Part shown: positions 52,546 through 63,642 of the stretch, piece after piece
How the letters are laid out: every line of letters starts with the position of its first letter
Numbering within the stretch: the first letter of the stretch is position 1
Assembly: GCA_030847615.1 (NCBI GenBank)
Contig: JAUMIR010000001.1
Location: 249,491,187 to 249,555,186, forward strand
Origin: Gambelia wislizenii
Taxonomy: Eukaryota > Chordata > Lepidosauria > Squamata > Crotaphytidae
Reading direction: 5' to 3'
DNA: 64,000 bases
Made by a program: the position numbers and the translations under genes
The notes under the pieces: generated by a model
Seen by the model: the letters and a program-made list of their open reading frames with translations, nothing else
The model's database searches: none
What the model was told of the DNA's origin: nothing

Positions 52546-53410
52546 CTCTCAAGTGAGTCTGTAGCCAGGCCACACACCCCTGGCTGTGTGAACTGCAAAG
52601 ATGCTAACTTATTGCATCAACCAATTTCAGACTAAATCATGTAAAAAAGGGGGCACTGGAGCGGAAAGGAAGGTAAGCCAGCATTTTCCACACTTATTTA
52701 TCCCATGTAACTGACCCCTAGGTAAAATTCCTAACAGGATCAGCAACCAGTGGGACTGCAGGAAAAATCTGAATGGTGTAGGGGAAAGAATCCAAAAAGC
52801 AGAGATCAATTTCTTCTTCCAGAGGGGCAGGGGGATAGTTTGCAGATTTTCTGTCTTTGTCTTAAAAGGAAAGAGAAGGCCATTGTTTGCTGCTGTTTAC
52901 TGGGATAATAGCCTGAAACCTGTTTTGAACTTGTGTGTGTGTTCTTAGAGCTTTGGAGTCATCATTGGCCTTTGTTTACTTTTCCTTAACTGGTTTTCAC
53001 ACTGTTCATTTTTCTAAATTTTGCACCTGTTTTGTCAAATACCTGAAGTACACCTTCATTCTTTACAGAGAAGGGAAGCTGTTCTTCTGCTGTGCATCTC
53101 TGTAAGCTATCTCTCTATCTCCTGCTTCTTCAAAGATCTGTTTGATTTTACTCTGAGGTTTCTTTTTCAAACACACTTTTTTTTTTATTCTTCCTTCTTT
53201 GTGGCTTAACTTGCAGCAGGAGACCTTCAACACCTCATATCTGGTAGAGAGACATCTTTTGCATTTCCTTTATTCTGCAATCCTGTACGTGCTTAAATCT
53301 GGGCAGAGCTGTGTAGCACTGACCTGAAAGTAGCTGGAGGAATTTAAGACTAGTTTTAAAATAGGGAAGAATGAGCTGGAGAGATATTAGAAGTGGATTA
53401 TTCTAAGCCA
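52546..53410. other. Unassigned sequence
   Basis: No supported feature. A pyrimidine-rich region at 53080-53210 looks intronic but has no recognisable exon. Confidence 0.35.
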
Positions 53411-53546
53411 GGAGTAAGACTCATGTAGCCCTCCCGATGTCGTCGAACTGCATTTCCTAGTATTCCTCACCCTTGGCTCTCATGGCTAAAACTGCTGGGA
53501 GCTGCAATCCAACCACATCTGGAAGGCTAAATGATCCCCACCCCTG
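53411..53546. mobile_element. Fold-back repeat (hAT-like)
   Basis: TGTAGCCCTCCCGATGT opposes ACATCTGGAAGGCTA, and GTCGAACTGCATTTCCTAGT opposes CTGGGAGCTGCAATCCAAC. This is a short palindromic family common in reptile DNA. Confidence 0.6.
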
Positions 53547-53638
53547 TCCTAAACCAATTCCTAGAAGGCTTGCTTTGCCAGTGCTTCGTATTTTCTTTAT
53601 AATGTCTTGCTCCTGTGCCTTGTTTTTCCCCAATTTAT

Positions 53639-53885
53639 AGGGCTTGTCTACACTGGCCACTTAAATATGGGGCCAGTCTGGAGCACTATGCCCGGATCAA
53701 CCATGATGGTGGCCACACATACTGGGGCAAATCCAGTGCAATGGTCATTGTTGTCCACACAGGCCAACATCGTGTTGGCCCCACTGGCCCATCCCCTGTT
53801 TTCAGAGCTGCTGCCACCACCATTTCACCAGTCAAGCAGCACCCTCTATCCCATCCTTTATCACATAGGTGTCCCATTCTGACCT
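53639..53885. mobile_element. F2-like element, truncated
   Basis: AGGGCTTGTCTACACTGGCC is the terminus and GATCAACCATGATGGTGGCC belongs to the GC-rich subtype. The right end is lost. Confidence 0.5.
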
Positions 53886-54482
53886 CAGCAGAAGCAATAC
53901 CACCAGCCAACCACACCAGGAAAGAACAGCAGGCCAAGCTGGTAGATCAAGTATCCAGCTTTATTTAGGGGAAGAAATGTTTTTCTACCTCTCACCCTGA
54001 CAGATCAGAATCTGAAGAGAACTAGAACCCTGAGCTCTTCCATTCTAATATAGTTTGCTAAGGTTGCAAAATCACTACTGTAAAGTGCATGTGCTGGGAA
54101 AATTCTATCAAGCTAACAAATTCAACAGAAGTCAAAAATTCTAGGTGTCAGTCATTTACAGCCTCCTTGGTAAGGTAAACAACCTTTCTCCAAGCTTTGC
54201 TACATAACCCATTCCCTAGACTCTTGGCATTGTAGGGAACAAAATATGCTATGTAACCTTTATAGTGTCAGCTTGTTCTTTTGGAAGCATTTCCCTGGCA
54301 CCTGGATTCACAAATAGCAGAGATGCAAGCATTTTGGACGTTAGCACACACAAAGCCCTGTTTGGGTTCCCCTTCAATTGATAGTCCTTAGCATTTCCAT
54401 TTTGTATTTTTTAAAACATATGTACTTAGTCTTTTTGCTTCCTTCCTACCTGATCAGGTCACCTTCTCTTTCTTCAAAGAAG
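53886..54482. other. Unassigned sequence
   Basis: No supported feature. Confidence 0.35.
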
Positions 54483-54485
54483 TTA

Positions 54486-54762
54486 GAGGCTTATCACACA
54501 AGGAAGTAAAACAGAAGTGCAGCTGGATCATTTCGCCTTCCGTTCTGCCTTACTGTATGATGTAGTTCTTCAGTAATTGTTCAGTTCTGGTCCCATGGAA
54601 GACGATTGTAAAAGCTAATCTATTTCCTAACAGATTTTTCCAGTTAGAAAAAAAACAACACTTTTACAGCCATCTCTCACGGGACCAGAACTGAAGAACT
54701 ATGATGTCATGTGGTAAGGTAGAACAGAAGTCAAAGCTTTACTTCCTCATGCAATAAGCCTC
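54486..54762. mobile_element. F5 fold-back MITE with TTA duplication
   Basis: The ends GAGGCTTATCACACAAGGAA and, inverted, GAGGCTTATTGCATGAGGAA are flanked by TTA at 54483-54485 and 54763-54765. An inner inverted pair is CAGTTCTGGTCCCATGG with CACGGGACCAGAACTG. A 3-bp TTA duplication is typical of PIF/Harbinger MITEs. Confidence 0.82.
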
Positions 54763-54825
54763 TTAGTCTCTCTGTTTTCTTTGTTGCAAGAGATAGCACT
54801 AGCAGTCTTGTGAGGTTGCGCTCTA

Positions 54826-55225
54826 GTTTGTTTGTTTGTTTGATTGATTGATTGATATCCCATCTTTTTCCTCACTATGGGACCCAAAGTGGCCTATGGG
54901 TTAAAACAAATTAGCTAAAACAGTATGTGCTGCAAAAGGTTAAAAAAAAAACAATCGGTCCAATTAAAACATTAATTTAAAACAATTAAAAGCACATATT
55001 ACATCTCTAAAAACCCATTGCACATCTTTCCGCCCTAACCAGTCAAAGTCTGAAGGCCTTTTTAAATAAGAACATCTTTGTGAAAGAGAGCAGAGAAGGG
55101 TCAACCAAGCTTCTCTCAGGAGAGAGTTCCATAGCCTTGGAGCAGCCACCAAGAAAGCTTTCTCTTGTGTCCTCACCAGACAAGCCTTTGAGGGTGGTGG
55201 GACAGCGATAAAGCCCTCCACTGAA
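54826..55225 (-). mobile_element. LINE 3' fragment (L2-like)
   Basis: On the minus strand ACLVRTQEKAFLVAAPRLWN then SLLREAWL is the ORF2 C-terminal block. It is followed by a 3' UTR with CACTTTGGGTCCCATAGTGA and a tail of (AATC)n and (AAAC)n. Confidence 0.7.
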
Positions 55226-55230
55226 CTTTA

Positions 55231-57813
55231 TAAGACTTGGGTAGGCTCATTATTATCTTGGTTTTCTCAAATCCATAGAGGGAGAGGTGCAGACTACATT
55301 TATGTGAGTATTTCTGATCATAACAGTTCTTTGTAGAATATAATAGAACTGTGACTCAGGCTAATGCCAATCCTGCTGTCCTTTGGAAGTCAATGGTTGT
55401 AGAAGTAAATGGGGGTTCAGGGTTCTGGAATAAGGCTTTGCCTTGAGGACTTGCCTCACTTGCATGGTGTCTCCAGTTAGAAAGCCTTTGAAAACCTTCA
55501 CTGAGGGAAATATAATAGGCTTGCAAGCTTGTCTGCAAATCCAGTTTATTAGAGGCCCAGTTGGTTAGAGTAGTGGTGCTCTGCTTAGCTGAAAATGTAT
55601 CAGTTGATCAAGGATCACATTTGGCATAGAACATTGCTATGAGTAGTACAGAACATCAAGCAGGGCAAGGTGGGGCCCATAACTCATGGCATGCTGCTGA
55701 TAACATTTTTCTGACATTGATGTTTAGGTAAGGTGCATAGCACCAAATGCTAAAAGGCACACAAAATGGAAACGTACAAAATTCCAACATGCTGCCACAA
55801 AATGCATTAAGTTGACAAATATGTTTGCCAAGCAGTCTTCGCTGTTATGACTGTCATTGTCTGACATGACAATTCAACACCAAGAATTAGAATTACAATG
55901 CCAGGAAATGAAGAAAAATATACCACAAGCTGACCAGCAGAGCAAGAAAGAACTGACAACCAGTAAATGGGGGGGGGGGTTGAGTTTTTTTTTTCCTTCC
56001 AAGCATTAAAACTTGATATAAGGTACTTTGAAAAAGATTTCAAGAACTAGACTCATTCAAGGCTGCTTAAAATTTGGAAGGCACATGTGTGTGTTGCCTG
56101 TAGATTGTATCCAGAATATATAGAAGAAGCAAGAACTACTTGAAAATGGTACTGTGCCAATTGCAAGTAGTGTGATAACTGACAGAGAAAATAACTTTAA
56201 AATAATTGTGAATCAGCTCAAATCAAAGGTTCTTGTGCCAATGAAGTATAATCAGACCACGGAGCTGCACTGGGGAAAAAGCTGTGATAAACAGCAGTGG
56301 CTGAAAATAGTAAAGGTATAAAATGCAGAAGATATAAAACTCCTAGTCATTTGGACATATGATCTATGCAGTGATTGCCTTTGTGAGACAACAGCTGTGA
56401 TCCTACAGTGAGGTTGTGTATCATACATTTCCTCATGTGGAGTTATGCATTAATTGTTCTGTGTAACCCTTGTATTGAATGGCAATGTTACTCATACCTG
56501 CCAATGCATTTGCTAGAGCAGAATGGAACAAAAGAGTTGCTTTGAAATTATATGGCCCCAATTTCAAGAAACTGTCAGAAATTACTACAGATGAAGAATC
56601 AGCAAACACAGGAAAGAACATTGGTCTCTAGGGATTTTTAAGTGACCAGTATAAGAGAGAAATTTTGACTTATTCACATTGCAGTCTCCATTCAGAGCTT
56701 ACTGCAGACTCTGTCACTGTTATTGTTCTGGAATTGAAAGATTTGGAGATCCTATTAGCTTTGAACACTTACTTCTGCACATGAAAGAATAAAACAAAGC
56801 TGCCACACTCTGTCTTTCCTGAAGCAAAACAGTCACGATGTCAGGTTTACATAGTATCAGGTCCACCTCATTGGTATGGTGTTGTACAACATGCCTTTCT
56901 GCAATGACTTTTTGAAAAACTCTATGCAGTTTTTCTGAAAAATTGGAAGGGTGAGAAAAGTCTGCTTTTCGGATTGCATGGCTGAATGAAATATATGCAT
57001 CTTTATACCTGGTTAATGATGATAAAGAGAGAGTTCACAGGGCTCTAGGACCTGTCCCACAAGGGCCAGGTTAAGCTTGTGACACAGCAATAAGTTTCTT
57101 GAAAAAAATGCAGGAGCTTACACCTTTAAATCATTTCTGTATCATAGAATGCAATGGAGCCCAAGCACACATATTTCAAGAAACTTGGCTGCAGAAACTT
57201 TGAGAATACAAAAAAAGTTGTAACTATACACAGAAGCCCTGAAAAAAAGCCAAAAGTAAATGTTCCTAGGGCTTCCCATTGAAACTGACTGTTTGGTGCA
57301 GTGGGGGGTGAAAACCCCTTCGTAGTAACAAGTTCTTTGGAGGCAGCTTAAGTTTGCAAGGCCATCGATCTGGGCCTCAGTCAAAGGTAGCTCAAATTAA
57401 GTGGAAGAAGAGACCTTGGACAGACCACCACCTCAATATAAATGGAGATCAACAACAATACCCCTAGCTCACTAGATAAACCAAGACAGGTAAATCAGAG
57501 GAATGAGCTGCCATTTTACCCCTCTGGCTGATAATTTGCTGTTTCTTAGTGAATGTCAGGAAGGGGCATTATGATTGTTGTTTATTGTGTTTAAAAGTCT
57601 AAGTAGCTAATTTGTAAAGTTCCCCAGCTCTTGCTTTCTCCTCCAGCCAAGTGGCCTAATCTCACAGCCTCTCACACCAAGAAGGATGATACATGTTCCA
57701 GTTACACTTTAAATTGTCTTTTTGTATATCTCACCATACAATAGAATTAATATGTTTCCTGTGCTGCTATTTCCCTCTTAAATCATACAAAATGTCCATG
57801 GTAATGCTTTGCG
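55231..57813. other. 2.6 kb with no recognised feature
   Basis: This is the longest stretch without an identified repeat. It has a G run at 55970, short ORFs and no domain. It may be very old repeat or ordinary intergenic or intronic DNA. Confidence 0.4.
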
Positions 57814-57814
57814 T

Positions 57815-57866
<52 letters not shown>

Positions 57867-57868
57867 TT
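57814..57868. repeat. (TTTC)n microsatellite
   Basis: About 13 uninterrupted TTTC units. Confidence 0.97.
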
Positions 57869-58483
57869 TTGAATGTCTGTGCTAAACAGGTATCTGAAAC
57901 CTGCCTAAGTAACTATGTTTTTTCCTAGCTCTGGATGATCTGTGCATTTTTTAAAATTAAATGTCAATAGACTTGCTTCCCCTGTCAGACTAGGATGTTG
58001 AAAGCCATTAAGCAACACAACCTTTGACATCATAGTACAGCAGACTCACAAACACAGTAAAATAATAAAAGTATTCAATCATCCTTCATACTGTGCTGGT
58101 GGGACTTCAGTAACAACGGTTTTGTCAGAAAATGTCCCTTCTGGATGGAAGGGATATGCTCAAAGCCCCAGAGGGCAAGTTCATACTTGTCTGTTCTTAT
58201 TTAGCAGGTACTAATTTAACAATTAGCACTTACTATATTTCCAATAGAAACCCAACACCCTTCTTTGTCCAATTTATGCAGAAACTTATCTGCTTTGCAC
58301 AAGGAAAAATTGTTCTGTGGGGGGGGGGGAGACATAAATACAATTTGTTATGGGAAACTAGATGTATCCTCCCAATAGTGGCACTACCTTTGTACAGTGG
58401 TGGGATTTCATGCTCCTGTGAGGTTGATGGTATCAGTGCTGCTAGTGGGTCTCTCCTGTCAGATATGGGAGGAGCCAGAATAA

Positions 58484-59155
58484 GGAGATTATCAGACGAG
58501 CTTCATAAACCAGGACAGGGATGCCACAGTATCGTGAAAGGATTTCTCTTTCAGACAACGTCATCCCTGTCCCGTTCTGCTCCCGTGCTGCCCCCGTTCT
58601 GTCCCTGTTTTTTTTTTCCATTCATGCTTAAGCAGTTAATAGATCCGCCATTCCGTTTTTGTAATGGAACAACGGTCATGTAAAAAGGTGCCCGTTATGC
58701 TGGTGCGATGCCAACATTAGTGGGAGGTCCGGAGTGTCAAAACACTTTTGGATGCCTCCTTACACTTAACAGGCCCCTGCTGCCACCGGGATCACCCCCC
58801 ATCTCTGCCAGATCTCCCCCTTCCATTGCTGCCTGATTCCCCCTCCCATCGCTGCCCAATCACCCCCTCCCATTGCTCCTCGATCACCCTCCAATCGCCG
58901 CCTCCCATCGCTGCCCAATTTCCCCCTCCTATCACTGCCCGATCACCCCCGATCACCCACTCCCATTGCTGACTAATCAGCCCCCAATCGCTCCTTGATT
59001 GCCCCCCCCCCCAATAGTCCCCCTATTGCCCCCCTGATCGCTCCCAGCCTGTACTTTTAGATTCCCGGCTCTCCTCTTCTCACGAGAGCAGCTGGGATTA
59101 CAAACCAGGAAGTGAAAGGAGCTCTGTGGGTACAGGAGTCTGACTATAATGCACA
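58484..59155 (-). mobile_element. F1 DNA element carrying a C-rich minisatellite
   Basis: It starts GGAGATTATCAGACGAGC. Toward its other end, TCTCACGAGAGCAGCTGGGA and CAGGAAGTGAAAGGAGCTCT match the F1 block near its terminus. Repeats of CCGATCACCCCCTCCCATCG-type units fill 58780-59045. The right end is approximate. Confidence 0.55.
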
Positions 59156-59439
59156 GTCTGACAGAATAATATCAATAAGACTTCAGGGAAAATCCATCAA
59201 CACAACCATATACTGATTCATGGGCAGTGATAAGAGTAAATGTCAGGAACTTGGCTGCAGTCACAGTGGGTAGGCAATTGAAACAAGAATGCCACTCTTG
59301 CCCCTGTTCTTTACCTTCACTATTGAACCCCTGGGAAAACTTATGTAGTCCAACCCAAATATAAAATCATCTATATAAATAAAATATTTTATCACTCTTT
59401 TTGCAGATGATACATCTGCAGCACTCTTATACATGACTA

Positions 59440-59703
59440 CAGTCGGACCACCATATCCAAAGAACCAATATCTGCAGTTTCAGTTATCCATGGAACACAA
59501 AATAGGGGACACATACCATAGAGTCATGCTGAAAAATGCCTAGAGAAGTGTCCTCTCTAAGATCTTCTAGGTCCTCCATTGCAACTCTATGGTATGTTTT
59601 TACTGGAAGTCCTTTATTTTAATTGAGTTCACTGTTATCTCCAGTTTGCGGTATCCATGGTAAGTCTGGGAACCCAATCCCCATGGATACTGGGGCTCGA
59701 CTG
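59440..59703. mobile_element. T5, Tigger/mariner-like MITE with TA duplication
   Basis: CAGTCGGACCACCATATCC and the inverse GGATACTGGGGCTCGACTG are flanked by TA (59438-59439 and 59704-59705). It splits L1 coding sequence just after FADD. It matches T1 and T4 inside. Confidence 0.88.
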
Positions 59704-60487
59704 TAACCCATTTCAACCATTGCCAGTCTTTAAAGATACATTAGCATTGTTTCAGAAATCCGTAGGTTTCAACATTAACTATGCTAAATCCGATTTGATA
59801 TGTTTTTACTTATCTCTGATAGAAAAACAAAGCTTGTGTAAATAACTGAGGTGCCCATTCCCATTCTGGTATCAACTATCTAGGGATTATGAGTACAACC
59901 ACCTGGAACAAACTAAGATGGTGGCGCAAATGAAAACTGTGTATGGTTGGCAAGATAAACTCACTCAAAATTTTCTTCCTTCTTAAATTTTCTTTTGTCC
60001 TTCAATCATTACTTGTACAATTAGAGAAGATGCAATTTGCTAAGCGGCAACTCAAATTGGGTGTGTGTGAGTGAATGAGTCTTTAACTATAAAAAAGCAT
60101 ATTTTCCCAACAGGATGTTCTACACCCGAGCTGATAACAGGATTAGCAATGCCTCCCTTATTAATATATTATCAATCATTCCAGCTGAAGCAATGCACTT
60201 GTATTATTAAAAATGAAGAGTTGCCCTACTAGGTAACAGTGAGACTATCTGATTGTATAGACCAATGTGGGATTATGCTTTAACTTCCCAACTCTAATAT
60301 TAACATTTAAAAACTTTCTAATCTTTTGACAGCCACATATAAGATCTGAAATTAAGGGAAAGAAAAGTTCATGCCCTTACTCTCCCCAGTATGCCCACAT
60401 ATTTATCACCCAAACTTCTTTGCTTGATAAATGTTGGGGGATGATAGGACACTCAATCCCTGGCAGAAGCCAAAAATATCTCAGCAG

Positions 60488-60826
60488 ACTAAGGAGATTT
60501 TCAGATGCGATTTTCAGGGGTATATATTCCAAAACAGCTCCGTTGCTGCCGCGCGGCAGGGAAGCAGTTTTGGATGACGCCATTCCTCTGCCGAACCCCT
60601 CCAGGTCACTTCCGTGACAGAATGGAGGAAGCCGCGTCATATTTCATTCATGATTGTTGCCCGTGAGTGAAATATGATGCGGCTTCCTCCATTCTGTCAT
60701 GGAAGTGACACGGAGGGGTTTGGCAGAGGAACGGCGTTGTCCAAAACTGCTCCCGTGCCGCGCGGCAGCAACGGAGCTGTTTTGGAATATATACACCCGA
60801 AAATCGCGTCTGAAAATCTCCTTAGT
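60488..60826. mobile_element. 339-bp near-perfect palindrome (fold-back MITE)
   Basis: The left arm (about 60488-60650) and right arm (about 60665-60826) are inverse to each other with roughly 15 differences, around a 14-bp loop. It begins ACTAAGGAGATTTTCAGATG. Each arm contains the self-complementary CTGCCGCGCGGCAG (decayed in one arm). The outer GGAGATTTTCAGACG resembles the F1 terminus GGAGATTATCAGACG. It is non-coding; ORFs here are read-throughs of the arms. Confidence 0.9.
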
Positions 60827-61263
60827 AGCAACCCGAGGCACTTTATCTTCAAGCTCAAGGCAGCTGCAATATGTACAGATATATACAGCAGACAGACAAA
60901 CTACTTCACCAGACATCAAGGTATTTCAAGAGAAAGAATGCTCTGGTCTGAGCCTTCTTTTATACAGATTTACAGGGCATTGGCTCCCTCAACCATTACA
61001 TCAGATTTTGCACTCCAGACTCTGTCCTGATGCTATGCCCTGCAGTAACCTTCTTGTGTAGCTGTGGACTCAAGGCTAGCATGACTTGGCAATTCCTTGG
61101 CCTCAGCTAGCATGACTTAGCAGTTGTTTGGCCATTTTCTATGGAATTCAGTCTCTAACTCCTGACAATAAAAACTTTCCATTAAAAAAACTGAAGCATT
61201 TTGGTTCATATTACATAAAGGTTTGATTACCTTTTGTGGTAACCTCTTAATATTGACAAACAG
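60827..61263. other. Unassigned, with a short tandem duplication
   Basis: About 30 bp are duplicated at 61074-61134 (AGCTAGCATGACTTGGCAAT and AGCTAGCATGACTTAGCAGT). No gene is seen. Confidence 0.45.
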
Positions 61264-61345
61264 AAAACACAAAGGGCTCAAGCTCAAAGAAAGGCTGTTG
61301 TTTCAATGTTTGAATATAAGTTATATAAGAACACTGCAATTAAGG
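61264..61345 (+). repeat. Left arm of an 80-bp inverted repeat
   Basis: AAAGAAAGGCTGTTGTTTCA then ATGTTTGAATATAAG is repeated in reverse at 63432-63515. Both copies translate to the same peptide, QRKAVVSMFEYK, which suggests a coding origin in an unidentified element. Confidence 0.8.
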
Positions 61346-62230
61346 TAACCTGAAAATAACAATGAGAAAGAAATTATAATATAACAATGAAACCAAATGT
61401 ATGTCGATACACAATGAAGTTATCTAACCATAAATGCTCAAACAAACTTATATAGTCCATTTTATGTTATGCAACTTCCCAGGTTGCGTGCAGTCAGCTT
61501 CTCAACTATTAAGGCTCTTAAATGTCCATATAAAGCTGTAGGGTGGGATTTCTTTTCAAAGATGGCTTGTCACAAAGCTTCTCCAATTGTGGTTCTGAAG
61601 GAAGTCTTGTACAGTGAAATTTCCCAATGGGGTCTGGTGTTAATCAGGAAATATTACACATCCAGCCCAGGATTATCTAGGGTGCCATTTACACCATGAA
61701 AATGTAGTGGGAAGAATTCGTGTCCAACCCTGGTTGTTTACACATACATCATGTCAGTTCCAAGGTATTAGGAAGGGGGGGCACCTTTTATCACTCAACC
61801 TGCGTGACTTTCCGTTCCGCTGTTTGTAGCGGTTTTTTAAAAAGTCACAGGAAGATTCAGAAAATCAGAAATGTAAACAGCCCGGGACAAGATATCCCAG
61901 TACTTGGTGATGACCAGAAATTATTGTGACCAGGGGAGGGCTCAGAAAGGAGAGGAGGGGTCAGTCACCCATTCAACAGATTCAGCCTCACCAGCTGAAA
62001 ACAAAGGCTTCCATTCCACTGCATGTAGGTTTGTTTGTGTGTGTCTGCACTAAATCACCCTGTTCAATGGATTTCTACATTGCAAACCCTTCAGCTTTAA
62101 CCTGTCCTTCCCCTGCATGCTTGGTTTAAATTTTTAAAAGAGAGTAAATTATAAAGAGATTGTGGGCGGATGATTGCCCATTCACCCCCCCCCCCACCTG
62201 CATCCCCTCCATAGGTTCAAAGGCACAGTA

Positions 62231-62436
62231 AAAAAATGCCAGCGTCTGAGTGGATGATCGTCCATTCATACACACACACACACACCACAGCTTCCCCTCC
62301 AAAAAAATGCCAGCGTCTGAGTGAATGATCTCCCACTCACACACACACACACACACACGGCAGCTTCCCCTCCCAAAAAAATGCCAGCATCTGAGTGGAC
62401 AAACAATCCACACACACACACACACACACACACACC
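62231..62436. repeat. About 72-bp tandem repeat with (CA)n, three units
   Basis: AAAAAATGCCAGCGTCTGAG recurs near 62231, 62302 and 62375, each followed by a (CA)n run and a CAGCTTCCCCTCC block. Confidence 0.88.
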
Positions 62437-62440
62437 TGCA

Positions 62441-62964
62441 TCCTCACTTTCAATGGGCTTTAAATGGTGTTCTTTCAATTTGGAAGGAGAGCAAAGGGTA
62501 TAGCCACTGGGCACCCCTTCCTTCCTCACTTTCAATGGGCTTTAAATTGTGTTCTTTCAATTCGGAAGGACAGCAAAGGATATAGCCACTGGGCACCCCT
62601 TCCTTCCTCAGTTTCAGTGGGCTTTAAATAGTGTTCTTTCAATTCGGAAGGACAGCAAAGGGTATAGCCACTGAGCACCCCTTCCTTCCTCACTTTCAAT
62701 GGGCTTTAAATGGTGTTCTTTCAATTCAGAAGGACAGCAAAGGATATAGCCACTGGGCGCCCCTTCCTTCCTCACTTTCAGTGGGCTTTAAATGATGTTC
62801 TTTCAATTCGGAAGGACAGCAAAGGGTGTAGCCATTGGGCGCTCCTTCCTTCCTCACTTTCAATGGGATTTAAATAGTGTTCTTTCAATTCAGAAGGACA
62901 GCAAAGGGTGTAGCCATTGGGCGCTCCTTCCTTCCTCACTTTCAATGGGCTTTAAATGGTGTCC
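62441..62964. repeat. 82-bp tandem array, 6.4 units
   Basis: TCCTCACTTTCAATGGGCTT (or a variant) starts units at 62441, 62523, 62605, 62687, 62769, 62851 and 62933, exactly 82 bp apart. Because 82 is not a multiple of three, the ORFs here cycle through frames and are not genes. Confidence 0.96.
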
Positions 62965-63431
62965 CCATATTAGGTTGGTCATGGATCACTCATTCTTCCC
63001 CTCATCCTCTCATCGCCTCATCCCCAATGCAACACTCAATCATACCCTCATCCCCAACGCAGAAGCTTTAACAAACATTTGAGCCAGCCAATAGCATAGC
63101 TCGTGGCGCAAAACTCTAAAGGAAGTATGTCACTGAGGTTGTGAAAAAATGAGTAATCATATCCTTGATTGACAGCTAAAAAAAAATCCTGGGACCATAA
63201 ACTCATGTAAACAAACAAACAAACAAAAACGAGGTAGTATATAGTGGGAGAAGGTACATATCACGGGTCGTGATGCCCTGTAAACAATGATCCCGGGATC
63301 TCCCAGGATATCCAGTTCAGAGACAAAAATCATGTAAACAGGGAGGGATGAATACGGGATCAAGAAGTCCCAGGACACCCTGTGACAAAAAACTACCCTC
63401 TAACTGGCACCTAGATGTTTTGTGAGTCTTC

Positions 63432-63515
63432 CTTGCAGTGTTCTTATATATCTTATATTCAAACATTGATACAACAGCCTTTCTTTGTACTTGAGCCCAT
63501 TGTGTTTTGTATTTG
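63432..63515 (-). repeat. Right arm of the 80-bp inverted repeat
   Basis: It is the inverse of 61264-61345. On the minus strand it is part of a 107-codon ORF (63640-63317) that runs into the Harbinger derivative. No domain is recognised. Confidence 0.8.
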
Positions 63516-63642
63516 TCAGTTGTTCTAGAGTTGGGTTCTAGAGGTGGGTAATTTGAGGGTCTTTGAGGGTAACAGTGCTCAGCTGACATACAAGCGAAAG
63601 ATTTATATGATCTGAAGAGAAACCAGAGTATAACTGACATAC

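Larger units (their letters stand above)
58120..60400 (+). mobile_element. L1-type LINE relic with insertions
   Basis: An endonuclease-like segment (58150-58330) reads PEGKFILVCSYLAGTNLTIS then PFFVQFMQKLICFAQGKIVL. Further on, LLPLFFTFTIEPLGKLM and the catalytic ITLFADDTSAA appear (59295-59430). After a T5 insertion, SVGFNINYAKSDLI follows (about 59760). The order matches L1 ORF2, but the part between endonuclease and RT is missing or unreadable. F1 (58484) and T5 (59440) interrupt it. Confidence 0.7.
61681..63411 (-). mobile_element. Non-autonomous Harbinger derivative with satellite core
   Basis: The ends GGTGCCATTTACACCATGAA and, inverted, GGTGCCAGTTAGAGGGTA are flanked by TAG (61678-61680 and 63412-63414). 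The first 250 bp match the right end of the Harbinger at 28391-34493 and the last 260 bp match its left end, so it lies inverted to it. All three genes are gone. The middle holds two tandem arrays. It would have depended on a transposase made elsewhere. Confidence 0.88.

Noticed and set aside
58132..58683. 183-codon ORF as one gene
   Set aside because: The first third is an L1 endonuclease remnant and the rest crosses into the F1 element.
60674..61061. ORFs of 118-120 codons on the plus strand
   Set aside because: They lie largely in one arm of the 339-bp palindrome and have counterparts on the other strand.
62126..62585. ORFs rich in Cys-Val and Thr-His dipeptides
   Set aside because: They are translations of (CA)n-bearing tandem repeats.
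62441..62964. A CRISPR-like array because of regular spacing
   Set aside because: Units are contiguous 82-bp repeats without unique spacers, in a vertebrate genome.
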